Source of the DNA: Narthecium ossifragum
Lineage: Eukaryota > Streptophyta > Magnoliopsida > Dioscoreales > Nartheciaceae
Assembly: GCA_963920575.1 (NCBI GenBank)
Contig: OY986972.1
Coordinates: 23,670,672-23,734,671 of the forward strand
Length of the DNA stretch: 64,000 nt
Reading direction: 5' to 3'
Program-made: the position numbers and the translations under genes
Shown: in pieces, positions 44,001 through 56,760 of the stretch
How positions within the stretch are numbered: the first letter of the stretch is position 1
How the letters are laid out: each line of letters opens with the position of its first letter
The notes under the pieces: model-generated
Told to the model about the DNA's origin: nothing
What the model saw: only the letters and a program-made list of their open reading frames with translations
The model's database searches: none

Positions 44001-47000
44001 CTATGGACCTCTTGCTGTGGGTCCCCGGTGGTTGGCATATAGTGGAAATCCTGTAGCTGTTGGAAACACGGGTCGTGTCAGCCCTCAGCATTTGACTCCT
44101 GCCGTAGGATTATCAGCATCTCTTCCTAATGGAAGTCAAGTGGCGCATTATGCTAAAGAATCTAGTAAGCAACTTGCTGCAGGTTTAGTGACCTTGGGTG
44201 ATATGGGATATAAGAAGCTGTCCAAGTATTACTCAGAGCTTCTACCTGATGGCAATAGTTCTCTAAAACAAGGGAATCCCAACTTCAAAACCAATGGCAC
44301 CATAACCGTTCATTCAGCCGATTTAGAAAATGCTGGAACGGTATGTTTTGATACTTTATAACCCATTATGTTTTGATTTTTCAATTTGCTTTTTGAGTCT
44401 ATTTCTTCATAATTGGTTGTTTGTACTATGCATATATGCTAGTGAAGAAATAGAATTTTTGAGGCAATAGCTTTTTGCTATTCTATAACTTACCTTAATC
44501 CAGGGAAGTTTATCTGTGGTTTTTTGGCATTTGTTCGTGTATGATATTTCGACCACAATTTATGGCTGAACTTACTGCCAAAGTTGTGGTTTTTATAGGA
44601 TACATATGATGTTTTACCAATTTCTCCACAAGGTTAATTTATTATCTCATCTGTGCCATCTGCAGGTGATAGTCCGAGACATTGTCTCAAAGTCTATTGT
44701 GGTGCAGTTCAGGGCTCATAGAAGTCCTATTTCTGCATTATGCTTTGATCCTAGTGGGGCGTTATTGGTCACTGCTTCTGTGCATGGTCACAACATCAAT
44801 GTGTATCGTGTTCTTCCTCATGGAAATTCAACAGGATTTGATGCTAGTGCTAGTTGCACACACCTCTACAGATTGCAACGTGGCATCACAAATGCCGTAG
44901 GTCTTCAACTCAATTCCTCATGCATAATAATATCATACCTAGATCTTGACTACTCCTCAATCCTTTGTGATTTCTTCTGTGTGATGCTTGACAGGTTATA
45001 CAAGATATTAGCTTTAGTGATGACAGCCAGTGGATAATGATCAGTTCCTCAAGAGGGACCAGTCATTTATTTGCAATGTCTCCTTTTGGCGGAAACGGAA
45101 GCGTCCAGTCAAACGAAACATTTTCTAATGGTTCCTATAGTTTAGATCTTACTGCTAAGGCAGCAGGTCGCTGGCCTCATAGCGCAGCTGTGCCAAAGGT
45201 TAATCAGCAAAGCCTTTTTGCATCTGGGACCCCAGTGACATTATCAGTTGTGAGTAGAATAAGGAATGGGACTAACGGCTGGAAAGGTGCAGTTACTGGT
45301 GCTGCTGCAGCAGCAACTGGTAGGGTTAGTCCTCTTTCTGGCGCTATTGCCTCGGCCTTTCACAACTGCAAGGGTTCTGTCCCAAATCAAGATGTTGGCT
45401 CTTTGAGATCAAAATATTACTTGCTTGTTTTCTCTCCATCTGGCTCTATCGTACAGTATGTGCTGCGTGACTCAACTGGAGAGGATTCTGCTGTAGATGT
45501 GTCTGGATTGAGCACTCTTGGTCATGTTTCCACTCAAGAAACTGACCCAAGATTACTTGTGGAGGCACTTAAGAAATGGGATGTTTGTTATAAAAGAAAT
45601 AGAAGAGATCGAGGAGATAATGTTGATGTCTATGGACAGCATGGGAATGGAGATAGCAATAAGCTTTTCCACAAAGAAAATAGAAAGGGGACCAGCATCT
45701 ATCCCTCTGATGGTCAGTCAGACACAAAAGCAAAGCTTAGCTCAGAGGAAAATCAGCACTTGTACATTTCTGAGGTTGAGTTGCAAATGCATTCAGCTAG
45801 GTTTCCATTGTGGGCGAAGTCTGAGGTACTTAATGTTCTGCTTGTCCAGAAAGTGCCTTTTCAATTTACGATTGGAGTTCTCTGATGCTATCTGTATGCA
45901 TTCTTTTGTCTGAAATTTTCTTTGCCAGATATGCTTTCAAGCAATGATGGATGAAAACTTGAAAGACGTCACTGATGGTTATTTGGGTGGGGAAATTGAG
46001 ATAGAGAGGATCCCGACGCGTACAATAGAAGCTAGGTCCAAAGATCTGATACCAGTTTTCGACTATCTCCAAATGCCTAGATTCCAGCAATCAAGGTATA
46101 CCTCATTGACCTTTAAATTTTAACGTCGTCTTTTATAACTTTCCTGCAATGCGTTGTTGTTCCTTCGTTGTTGAAATGATGTATATGCCCTACATGATGA
46201 CACAAATAATAGGTTTTTTCTCTTGTGGAATTCCAAGCAGAGATACAGGATTCCGCTACTCTGTAGAAACTGCTTTTAAATATTTTATTTAAAGCTTGCA
46301 TTTGGGGTTGTTTAGCCTTTATTTTGAAGTGATAAGTTAGTGGTATTGATATTGGCAGTTCACATTACATTTTCGAGTTGTTAGGATAGAGTCCATGCTG
46401 AAGGAGGAATGCCCTTGTTGGTGAGAAGTTGACAAAGCTGAATGCCTTTGGTGATTCTATCAACCTTCACATGGTATATTTGCTTAGTTTGAGGGACAAG
46501 TATTTTTTTAGTTTCTTTTTTGCCGCATAGCTCATAAGATGATGGCAGACAGTGAAGAATTGTTAAGACAGTTGAGAATCTAAGGGCCTGTCTAGTTTGC
46601 TACCCTGCTGTTTGTTGGCTGCATCAGGCACTTGATGCAGCTGCATAATTGCCAAATTATCCTTTGTTGCAGCATCAGGCGGGTGTGATACAGCACTCCG
46701 ATGCAATCAACCAAGTAGATCCAAGTGATCGACGAATGCAGGAACATGTGAGAAGTTGTGTGCTTGAGAAGTTATTCGTTGTTTTAGGTTGAATGAATTG
46801 GGGCTCGGTGAGGGAAAGGGTTTAAAAGCTTGAATCTTAAGATGACGGTCATTTGGGATGCTGATCAGCACTCATTTACTTCATGATTTTACAAGTAGGA
46901 CTGACCTACCAACTTTTTACTCAAACCAAATTATTATGCACCATACAGGGCATATTCGTTAGACAGCGGAAAAAGCGGGCCATCGCTTCTCCAAAAGTCA

Positions 47001-47309
47001 GGACTGTCAGAAGATGGTAGGCATTCTCGCAGAAGCAGCTGTGGTTCTCTAGACTGCATGTCTGAAGGTGCTGCAGTGGCTGAGCTTGCAAATGGATTTC
47101 AGGAGCATGGTTCTGGTTTTCCCATCTCAGCAGAAGCTAATGATAGCTTTGTAAATAACAGCAAGGATAGACTGAATGCGACAAAGCCGCTCGAGTTTGT
47201 AAATAATAGGGAGGGCCTGAAGATCCAGGCTCAGCTCGAGGTTGTAAATAATAAAGAGAGCCTGAAGATGGAAAACCACTTTGGAAGTTATGATGACGAG
47301 AATGATTGA
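41007..47309 (+). CDS. ATG18: Autophagy protein 18, ATG18f/g/h type (WD40 plus BCAS3 domain)
   Basis: Seven coding exons: 41007-41180, 43328-43786, 43909-44340, 44666-44896, 44995-45825, 45929-46095 and 46949-47309, giving 884 residues. It starts MRSDAGRAQGGFLSLRSLSG; an in-frame ATG at 40965 is possible but the family starts here. Residues 59-430 form the PROPPIN beta-propeller (VLWAGFDKL, GFQVWDV, FRSPVFSVRCS, AHRSPISALCFDPSG). The phosphoinositide-binding FRRG motif appears as LQRG at about residue 425, the form I recall for this long plant subgroup. Exons 5-6 hold the BCAS3 C-terminal domain. ATG18 proteins bind PI3P/PI(3,5)P2 and help build autophagosomes. The first intron is about 2.1 kb and contains a repeat shared with PEX22. 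Subgroup assignment f, g or h is not settled. Confidence 0.9.
42660..42850. repeat. Short dispersed repeat in ATG18 intron 1
   Basis: About 190 bp rich in GTGC/GCAC words. The central part (GCTGGTGGCAC, TTTTTAGCTAATACATGTATC, GGGTCTGTGCTGATACA) matches the repeat at 52905-53080 in the PEX22 gene. The ends are roughly complementary. Its class (SINE or MITE) is unresolved. Confidence 0.65.
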
Positions 47310-48205
47310 GGTAAACATTTTGATTTGCTGGGTTTTGTTTACTGGAAGTTCCATCTTTTGCATACTTAGACCTTGAAATGAAAAGCATGTGTCCCATTTG
47401 TAGTTTATATGCTGGTTCTGTTATTTCTTATAGACCATCCTTGTTTTCCTGCATTCTGGTGTTGTCTAAACGATCAGATAGTTGTGAAGCGCGAGTGGCA
47501 AGTTGTCTGTTCTTTTGAAGTGCTGTTGATGTTGAGGAGCAGAAGTTTAACATTCATCGAAATTTAGTGAATTATCTTTCTTTCTTGTTTTGTGAATTTG
47601 CTAAAGCGATTTTGTTGGACTTGATCCTGAAATTCTAGGATTTTCTTTCGCAGATAAATGGAGGATGCTCTATGGATCTAAATTTATTTTCCCTTGGCGT
47701 GCGTCATGCTATTCTTTTCATTCTATGGAGCCTTATTAACCTGTGTTCACATACAATATATGCGTTTAAGCTGGAGATGTAAAGCAAAGAGAGGAATTTC
47801 GACTGAGAGGCTGAAGTTTCAATTTCATGGGTGTGTAGGATTCCTATTCAGGCAATCATGTGTGTACATAACAAATGTCTTCATTCCAATTCCAATAAGC
47901 TTCTGTAACTGTGTAAATAATGACAATGTTGAATCATTCCTTTCTGTATCATCTCTTTGTAACAGTATGGATCAATGTGCATAGCTAATTTTAGAAAGAC
48001 TTGTTTAGCATTATGTTCTGTGGTGCTTCATTCTTTCAAATGCTTGACCTCTTTTCTACATATATTCATCTTCCTACTCACATTGAAAGTGATATATTTG
48101 TTAATTATGTTTGGTTTCTCAATGACAGGAACTTATTTGAATCTGATCAAATTATTTAGTTTTTGCAGGTTTAATTTGTTTAGGAATTATTTAGAAAAAT
48201 ACCTG
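47310..48205 (+). other. 3' region of the ATG18-type gene
   Basis: AT-rich, T-rich DNA after the stop codon, consistent with a 3' untranslated region that may contain an intron. Not clearly protein coding. Confidence 0.4.
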
Positions 48206-50435
48206 TAGTGTCCTTGAACATAGCTATCAGGAGTAACTACATCACATGCAGCTCACGTGCCCTCTATCCATCATGTGACGTAATCCTTAGCGTCCAAATT
48301 TATAGTTTACTAGTGGTGAATCAATTTGATGAAACTTATTAACCTTTAAACTTATTAACCTTTACACCGCCTTTATTTTATTTAAGATGTTTATATCATT
48401 TTACGTTAGTTATGATTAGTTATGTTTTATTGTTGATGTTTTTGCCCTTATAATTTACTAGTACTCACATGTGCCCCTGGCATAGTTTTTAGTTATTGTT
48501 AATATAAAATTTTAATAAACTCTCTGTAGTTTGTCTGGTTAGACGGCTGTGTTGACCCGTAAATGGTCCAAGGTTCGAAGGTTGGTCATAGCTTTTTGTT
48601 CATTGCCACCATAAAACATAGCCAATAAAATATAAAATATAAAATAAAATATTATAAGTCTAACTTAGGGTATATAAAATAAATATAAGTTTTTGCATAT
48701 TGCATAAGATAATATTAATAGAATTTAGGTTGATATGAATTAATGCATGTTTATATAAAGCAAACTTAGAGAATATATATAAAGAAACTTAGGGGATATG
48801 AATTAATGCAGGTTAACCGTTATTGCTCCTTATAAGGTTGATTAGCTCTTATCCAGTTATATTCGTGAGGGTGCTCGGACGATCGAGAATGCTCCGGCTT
48901 TGATCAACGGCGAGAAGGTTCCGGCGGTCTTCCGCGCCGGTGGAGGAGGGGTTATGGGTGGTTAGGGAGTCTATCCACGAGTTTGGATCGAGGTGATGGG
49001 CGGCCGATCCAGCGAGGTCGCAAGGGTGTGCTTGGAGGAAGAGGTCGTCTGATCTCTAATCATTTCAATCTCCTAAATCCCCAGATCCGACTGACACTGT
49101 TGTCGCCCCATGGCTCTTTCCAATTGTGTTCCCGACGAGATCCGGTGGTCCCCTGTCGTCCTTAGCCGCTGCGGTGCTGGATCCGGAGGTGTAAAGAGTA
49201 GAAGAGATAAAAGAAAAGAGAGAAGAGAGAAGAGAGAAGAGAGAAAGAGAAGAGAGAATAGAGAAGAGAGAGAAGTGAAGTTAAGAGCTCGTCATAGGTT
49301 AAGAGCGGTATAGGAGAGATAATAGGAACTTTAGGAAATGATCCCTGGTGGCTGATCGACGAGAATGGCGGCGGAGGCAGGTGATCGGAGGAGAAAAAAG
49401 AAAGAGAAAATAAAATATTGATAAGGAAATCCGATGACTGAGGTTTGCCGGAGGTCGAACACCAGCGAATAGGCCTCATCGAAGATTGGGATAAGTGGAG
49501 AAGAGGTCGTGAGTGGTTGGGAAGTTCATCCACCGGGTCGGATCGAGGCGATGGGCGACGGAGATGGTGGATCCGGTAAGATCGACGGCGGCGATACTTG
49601 GGGCCTGTTTGGCAGCCTTGGATCCGCTGGGATCCAAGGGATGGGAGGGACGCGCGTGCGTTTGGATCAACGTCGGATCCCAGTCGGAACCCAGAAAATG
49701 GGATCCATTCTTTTGGAATCTGTGGGGCGGATTCTGGATTCCGGATCCCACGGATTCTGGATTTCGAATCCCACGGATTCCGGATCCGCCCCTCTTGCAA
49801 GCAGGCCCTTGGAGGAAGAGGTCGCCGGATCTCGTTGGAAAATGGAGTGGAAGGGGTCGTGAGGTGATGACGATGTCGGATATGATCTTAGATGGAGTTT
49901 TGAGTGCCGGAGGTGATGGTTTAGGATGGTGGTGGTGCCGGTCTTTAGATACGAGAGGTTCCGAGTAAAAGAAGGACGACGTCGGTGTTGTGGCAATGAT
50001 TGGGGTGACGAGCGGTGACATACGGCGACGATGTCGGCGTGGAGATCCGGCCTCCACGACGGCGGTAGATTTTTTCAAATTTTGAAGATAAACGTGGAGA
50101 GGCATCTTTAGCTGGTGGTTGAGAACAACTCGAGGGAACCAGATATTTCCTACCCTAATTTGACGTTATCACGTCAAATCTAATCAATAGTATTTTATTA
50201 ACCTAATAAATTCTGTTTTTACGCCGACACGCCGTAGCCCCAAATTTAATAATTTATCCATTCTAAGTCTTATCTCGTCCGTGGGACGACGGCAAATCGA
50301 CGGCTTTGATTAACCCATCAGCTCCAACTGCCACGTGTCTGTCAAACGGATAACGCCTACGTGGCGCTTTACTACACGTACGTCTCTTTTCCTCGGGCGA
50401 GACCGTAACGCGCGGCACGAACGAGAGTCGACTCG
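48206..50435. other. Intergenic DNA with two related GC-rich segments
   Basis: Segments at about 48940-49060 and 49500-49840 share GGATCGAGGYGATGGGCG and TTGGAGGAAGAGGTCG, so they are diverged duplicates. A purine tract (AAGAGAGA repeats) lies at 49198-49275. Several long open frames overlap on both strands but have low-complexity content and no domain, and are not accepted as genes. Confidence 0.5.
49601..49808. mobile_element. 208-bp foldback element (MITE) with TTG duplication
   Basis: Ends are GGGCCTGTTTGGCA and, on the other strand, GGGCCTGCTTGCAA. The flanks are TTG at 49598-49600 and 49809-49811. The diverged duplicate near 49032 reads straight across as CTTGGAGGAAGAGG, an empty site. 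The interior is rich in GGATCC and in paired CCACGGATTC words. Confidence 0.75.
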
Positions 50436-51175
50436 ATGGAGGCGGGGGAGGAGGATGAGGCGGCGGCCGCGGCGGACGAGGCGGAGGCGCCGCGGGTGCT
50501 GGCGGCGCTAGCTGGCGCACTTGGGCGGCTGGTGTCGCGGAACGAGCGGCTCAGCTTGTCTCTGGAGACGCACGACGCGGAGAGGAGTAGGAGAGGAGTG
50601 GAGGCGTTCCTAGCGCCGGCGAGGGTGCCGAGCATAAGCGTAGAGAAGTACTTAGAGAGGATATATAGGTACACAGAGTGCAGCCCGGCGTGCTTCATTG
50701 TGGGCTTTGCGTACATAGACAGGATGGCTCACAGGCATCCGTGCTCGCTGGTGGTGTCGCTGAACGTCCACCGCCTCCTCCTCACCAGCGTCCTCGTCGC
50801 CTCCAAGGTCCTTGACGACATGTGAGTCCTTCCTCTCTCGATCTCTCTAGCTAGACCCCTTCGGCCCTTCCAATATAGATTAACAAACTTATATATGAAT
50901 GGATTAGGCACTACAACAATGCATTCTTCGCGAGGGTTGGAGGGGTGAGCAATGCGGAGCTGAACCGCCTGGAGCTTGAGCTGCTGTTCTTGCTGGACTT
51001 TGGGGTCACGGTGAGCTCCCGGGTGTTTGAGAGCTACTGCTTCCATTTGGAGAAGGAGATGCTGTGGGGCGGCGCCGGCGCCAAGATTGAGAGACCCATT
51101 TCTGATTCACTTGATAATGGTGAAATTAATGGTTTGGTCGATGATCCGCTCGTCGCTCTCGCTTACATTGAATAG
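50436..51175 (+). CDS. U/P-type cyclin
   Basis: Two exons, 50436-50821 and 50908-51175, joined in frame (…DD-M-HYNN…), giving 217 residues. The cyclin fold (PF08613) spans about residues 40-175: SISVEKYLERIYRYTECSP, CFIVGFAYIDRMAHRHP, LTSVLVASKVLDDM, NNAFFARVGGVS and ELNRLELELLFLLDF. These are hallmarks of plant CYCU/CYCP proteins, related to yeast Pho80, which partner A-type cyclin-dependent kinases and respond to nutrient and growth signals. Length and the single intron fit the family. Exon 1 is strongly GC-rich, as in many grass and other monocot genes. The N-terminal Glu/Ala tract is low complexity. Closest to the U4/P4 subgroup by eye. Confidence 0.9.
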
Positions 51176-51586
51176 TTTGATCCATTATTTAGTGTTGGAA
51201 TATAAATTAAACAAAATTCATATATATTGTTATTTTAAATTATATATAATTAGTAATCATTATATCATAAATCGGCTTTATGCGTTGAGAACCCCAGATT
51301 TGTGGTATTTTACACGTGACTCCGGCAACTGAGGTCAGTTGGTAATATTGGAGAATAGATGGGCGTTGTCGGTAAAAGTGGTCATCCCGTCGTTTATTAT
51401 TCTACGGGTTCAAAGATTTCACAGCCGTGAAAAAAGTCCTCCCATGGTCGCCTCCGTCCCACCTATCCTCTCTCTTTCTCTCTCGAGGTCCAAATAGTCG
51501 TCTATTTTCCAGCTTTCGAAACCCTAATGGTCGATCCCAAGATCGCATCTCTCATCTGAGGTATTGTGGCTGCCCCGGTGGAGACG

Positions 51587-54500
51587 ATGGCGGAGAAGGG
51601 CGCCGGCGGCGACGAGCTCGTCGATCTGATCCAGCGGATCATGGAGTCTCTTGCCGAGTTCTCCGAGCGCTTGCCCTTCTCCCTCGATCGCCAGGTACTT
51701 TCTTTTCGTGTCTTTAGGTATTGGGTTTGCTTGCATCGGGAGATGTCGTCGTTGTTGTTTTAGATTTATGCTTAATTATTTTGTTGGTGGGATCTCCGTT
51801 GTTGGGAAATTGGTATCTAATTTTGGTTCTTTCTGGTTGGTTCGGTTTGGATTGGTAACTGGTTTGGTTTTCTGGACATTTAATTGCGTGGGGATTGGGT
51901 TTTGATTGGAAACTCTAGAGGAAAATCTTGATTCATGGCAGTTGGAATTAAAGTATATCTCTGAATAGAGAATTTTTGGGTTTTTAAAGTTTTAGTCCGG
52001 TTAGATCATGGATAAAATGCTTATTGCATTTGTGTGGTTGGACTTTTACTTGATGTGCTTGATCATTTGTATGGAAACAAGCTTTCAGAAATGTAAGCAA
52101 TCTTCATATTACCAATCGGATATTGGGGAACATCATCCACCATCAAAATTCAAATATGTTTCAGTCTAGAATACTAGTTATGAGACATTGGGTCTATTTG
52201 TGTTTGAAGCAATAAAAGCATTTAAATTTTGACTGAACTACTAGTTGATGTGTGCAAAGCCACTCTCATATTGCTGGCGCTCAAGGGGATGATTGTAATA
52301 GCCAATAGCTCATATGTAACTCCATGACACGTGTGTTTTACCAGAAACTTCGTTCTTTTGCAACCCTTGCCGCTCTTGTCATTTCAATTGCCTTCGCATG
52401 GAGGATTTTAAGAGCACCTGGAGATCAACAAAGAAGACAGCGCAAACAGTTTGGACCATCATCTAGCCATTCTGATTCCAATACAAGAACAGGTGGAATG
52501 ATGCGGCCTGCTGAAACTTGCTCATCTTCTGGGCAGTCGAGAATGCAAGATGTAGTTGATGACTTTTTCCAGCCTGTGAAGGTCTGTCAATGTTATGTTT
52601 TGGAATTTATGGCCGAAACATTATATAAACCGGATGAATGGTTGCTTTTGCAGATGACATTGACACAACTTGTAAGGCAAAAGTTCTCTGAAGGGAGGAA
52701 GGTACCTTGATTTTGGCTCCATTTCTCTACTTTTCTCCGTTCGTGCCATTATAAATTGTTACGAACCCAAGAATCCCCTAGCCATTTGTTGTCGCACTTA
52801 AAGTGGTTATTTAAAATCCATACCGTTGGTGATAATAAAAAAGATAACATAAAGTCCATGTTTCCACAGTTATGCTTGTGAGTGCGAAACTTAGTTTCTG
52901 GCAAGGATTGTTGTGCTGGTAGGCACAGCACTTGCCGACACTTGGCACGGACCCTGTGCCGGTGGCCTGACACTCTTTTGAGCTAATACTTGTATCATTA
53001 CGGGGTCTGTGCCGACACAGGTAATTACCGGCAGAATGTGCCGGTCCATGCAGGTATGTGCCAATGAGCACCAGCAGTTACTAGTTTTTGGAGTCATATC
53101 CATGATTGAAGAGTGTAATGGTCAGCATGATTTGTGAAAGCCAGCCTGATTCTAAGTGTTTCTGAATTTGGAGGGCTATAGTTAATACCTTTTTTCTTTT
53201 GAGGTGTCACATCCAGTACAAATTAGCCAACTCATTTGTTCACAAATGCATTTGGAATTGAACTTAAATCCCTCATAACTTCTCAATTTGCCATTTATCT
53301 TAGCATTGGAGCCTATCAAGCAGTGCACAATGTCTGCTTGATAATGATGTGATGTTGTTTATGCCAGGTCACATGCCGGTTGCTTGGTGTAATCCTGGAG
53401 GAGACTACTCCAGAAGAGCTCCAGGTGGCTGAGATATACATAGTCGTTTATTTGTAAATTACTTGAAGTAATTGAAACGTTGATTGTCTATTTTGATGTG
53501 GACAGAAACACGCAACTGTTAGGTCCTCTGTGCTTGAAGTTCTATTGGAGATCACCAAATTCTGTGATCTTTATCTCATGGAAAGAATTCTCGATGATGA
53601 AAGTGGGGTGCGTGCTAATCGTGATTCATCACTCTATCTAGCTTGGAGTTATCCATCATCTTTTGAGTAATGTTTCATTGTTTCATACGTTAATGTGATT
53701 ATACTGTGAATGTTCACGAAATATACTTACTGATTCATTTGCTTTATATAGATATGAGGCTTTTAAGAGCTTTGTCTCCTAAGTAATAGGGCATGTGTGT
53801 TTTCCCCCCAAAATGCAGGAGAGAGTGATCTCAGCTTTGAATGATTCTGGAGTATTTAAATCTGGAGGTCTGGTCAATGATAAGGTATTATGCTTCTCTT
53901 TTGCTAGCTTTAGGTGGAATGCGATTGGAACAAAAAACTGTTCAATTTCCTTCTTTAACACTTGCAAACTTAAAACTCTTTTTTTTTGGTAATTTTGGTG
54001 AAAAGTACAAAAATTTGCCCTGCGCTTGGGAATTCCGTTCGTAGCAATATATTTTAATCCTTTTGTATACATGACATAAAACATTATGAGAAAATGGTCT
54101 TGATCGACATGTTATCTCTGTCTATAAGCTGCTTTTTCTCAACCATCACCACACTGACTACAATGGGTTTTTGACTTGTTGGTAGTCTGACAGGGTACTT
54201 TATGTGACTTTATGAACTTTTGGCTGTTCCTTATATCTATATAACCGACATTCTCTCTGAAACCTATTTTCCTTTGTATTTTCTCTCATTTTTTATTTAG
54301 CTATAACACCACAACTGCAACCAATATATCTTCAGGTTCTCTTTTGTGGCACTGAGAATGGGCGCATATCTTTTGTTCGGCAACTTGAACCGGAGTGGCA
54401 TATTGATTCAAGTCTTGAGATTGTATCCCAATTGGCTGTAAGTTGCTTTTTAACAGCCCATCACTTTTTGTTTACCAAGTTCTTGGTTGTAAGCCTTCCG

Positions 54501-54954
54501 GAGCGTGCCTTATCTTTGTCTCTACTTTTCTTATTTTTTTCCCTTGCTCTTGCACGTATAGCAGATCATTATTCATTTCTTGCTAGAAATTCTTTGAAAG
54601 TTGTGATATGAATTAAAATATTTGCAAATTCATTCGAAGATAAAATCTGCAACACACATGGAGTTTGTGAAATATTGGTGCAATTCATTTGCTTTGTTTC
54701 TGGCTCATCCAGATTAACTTGAGAAATAATCTGTTGCTAAGAAAGGTAGAGTGAGATACCTTGTTAACTACTTTTTGGAATGATATTGTCGTTCAAGCCA
54801 ACTATTTTTGACTTTCTATGTCCTTTTGTGTTCTCTTCAGAGGTTCATTAAATATCAACTACATATTTCACCAACCAGATCGGAACGCACTGCTTCTAAT
54901 GTCTTCAGCTCAACAAGTTTGGAAAATTTCATTGGAGTTCCAGATAGCAGCTAA
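51587..54954 (+). CDS. PEX22: Peroxisome biogenesis protein 22 (PEX22)
   Basis: Eight exons: 51587-51694, 52345-52581, 52654-52701, 53368-53424, 53506-53607, 53819-53884, 54336-54437 and 54841-54954. All are in phase and encode 277 residues. A membrane segment lies at about residues 40-57 (FATLAALVISIAFAWRI), followed by a basic, Ser-rich linker. The conserved C-terminal domain (TCRLLGVILEETTPEELQ, SSVLEVLLEITKFCDLYLME, GRISFVRQLEPEWHID, FIKYQLH) is that of plant PEX22. PEX22 anchors the ubiquitin-conjugating enzyme PEX4 at the peroxisome, where it recycles the import receptor PEX5. No damage was seen. A repeat shared with ATG18 lies in the third intron. Confidence 0.94.
52905..53080. repeat. 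Short dispersed repeat in a PEX22 intron
   Basis: Homologous to 42660-42850 (GGTGGCCTGACACTCTTTTGA, GCTAATACTTGTATC, GGGTCTGTGCCGACACA). It is rich in GTGCCGG and its complement, so it can fold back. Confidence 0.65.
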
Positions 54955-56760
54955 TAGGTAAGGATCCTTTGTTATGCCGATGGTTCCTTTCTAAATTGCC
55001 CTGGCCGAGAAATGTCTCGCAATATTTCCCTGCATAGCCTGATGATGGAGCTCTTATTTCCTAGCGATCAGTTGCCCTCCAGCTTGTGGAAGCTACTTGT
55101 CAAGCTATTTTCTGAAACAATATCATCCGGCTCCTATAATTTGTTTCATCACCAACTATATCATGCCTTCTAGGTAGTTATTGGGATGGTTGCACTGATT
55201 TCGTGTCTACATATGCTCTATTTCTCACAGATAAGAGGCCCTTCAGATGTTTCCTGAAGGTTAAACATCTAAGTGAAGCTACTTCTTCAAGCTTGTGTTC
55301 CGAAGGGTTTATTGTCAGCGATGTTTTATATTTTCTGCTTGATGTCTAGAAGAGACTGGGGGAGGGGATTGGCTGCTTTAATCTGCTCATGTGTCAATGT
55401 GCATTGTAAAACATTGGGTGCGTTTTGTGAATGTAATAGTGGGATGTTGTCGTTATAATGTAACTTTACGTGGTGATGATGTTGATGTTGGGAAGAATAA
55501 TTAGACAGAGCAGATGCATATCTGCATTTCAATTGTCACACATACAAATAGCAGGTTAGTGCATAGTTGCAGTGATAAAGAGCTTTGTGACCTTCACTGG
55601 AAAAGCACGGCTTATGGCTTATGGCCTCAGCCCCTTGGGCTTATCTTAATCAAAAAAGGCTTATGGTTTATGGCGTGAATGTGGGCAGAGATGCTATTGA
55701 GAATTTACTTCATAAAAGAAGCAATCCGTAATAGATGTACAAAGGCATGTATAGAAAAAACATTGGGCATTCTAAGCTGCTTTTTTCTGAAAGGAAGATA
55801 TTTGCTCCTTCGGTAGAAATACTTGGATTCTTGTTGTTAAACCAACACATAGACCTCAAATGAACCATCAAGTATTATTGAATGTTTCCCTTGGTGAATC
55901 AAGGATGTAGGTTCAAGCATTTATGTGACAGCAAAGTGCCATTGCCATTCCGCATGTCACAACAGGAAGGGCCTCTAAATCAGTTGAAGGCATGCTAACA
56001 CCAGTGTGCTAAACAAGACCACCATAGGAACTCATTGTCACTTAGATCAGATGCCTGTCTGTCTGCATAGGCTCTCGAAAGAACCTCAATACCTCAGTGT
56101 TGAAAAATGCAAATCGAACAGGGTACAGATAATTACAAAGAGAAGAATAACTAAACAGATTACCAAGAAATACATCCAAATTGAAACATTATTATCGCTG
56201 AGCACACGATTAAGTCCAATCTGCATCAAACAGGGTACAGATATATACAGAAGTATGGAAGGCGAGCCATATCTAACAGATTCCTGAAATGCTAGGAAAA
56301 CAGCAGAAACATGCAGAAAAAAGGAAGGCAAACCTCTGAAACAATATGAAGCGCAAGCAACTGATAACTCTTGAAACCTCCAACTTATATACTGATGTAC
56401 AGATCATCACCTCCTGAGCTTCCACAAGTAGAATTGCTTGAAGCACTAAAATGATGGCATAGTAATAAGTAGTAGCCATCTTCCTAGCCAATTCTATCAT
56501 GTGAGGATGACGGCTGTGGTTATTTGCCATTGGAACATCTCGGAAATATGCAAGGGGAGAAGTGAATGAGAAGATGCAGCCTTGTCGCTGTTGAAATGTT
56601 TGTAGATTGCTATTGCCTGAAGAAAAAAAATGAAAAGGACAGGAAGATGTTATTATAACATGCAAGTTTCTTATACTTATGCGAAAGAGATCTAGGCTGA
56701 TCTATCTTGAGCCTTACCTGTCTCCGCTAAAGCAAATTCATCAAGGATGTGTACAACTGA
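54955..56760. other. Region between the convergent PEX22 and NBS-LRR genes
   Basis: It presumably holds both 3' untranslated regions. A GTAAGG directly after the PEX22 stop (54959) could open a 3'-UTR intron. 56273-56665 has a minus-strand open frame without a recognisable domain, possibly NBS-LRR 3' UTR. Nothing else supported. Confidence 0.4.

Noticed and set aside
49162..50105. Several open frames of 100-212 residues
   Set aside because: Low-complexity purine tract and a MITE supply most of the sequence; frames overlap on both strands.
56273..56665. Minus-strand open frame downstream of the NBS-LRR gene
   Set aside because: No domain and no conserved motif; more likely 3' untranslated sequence.
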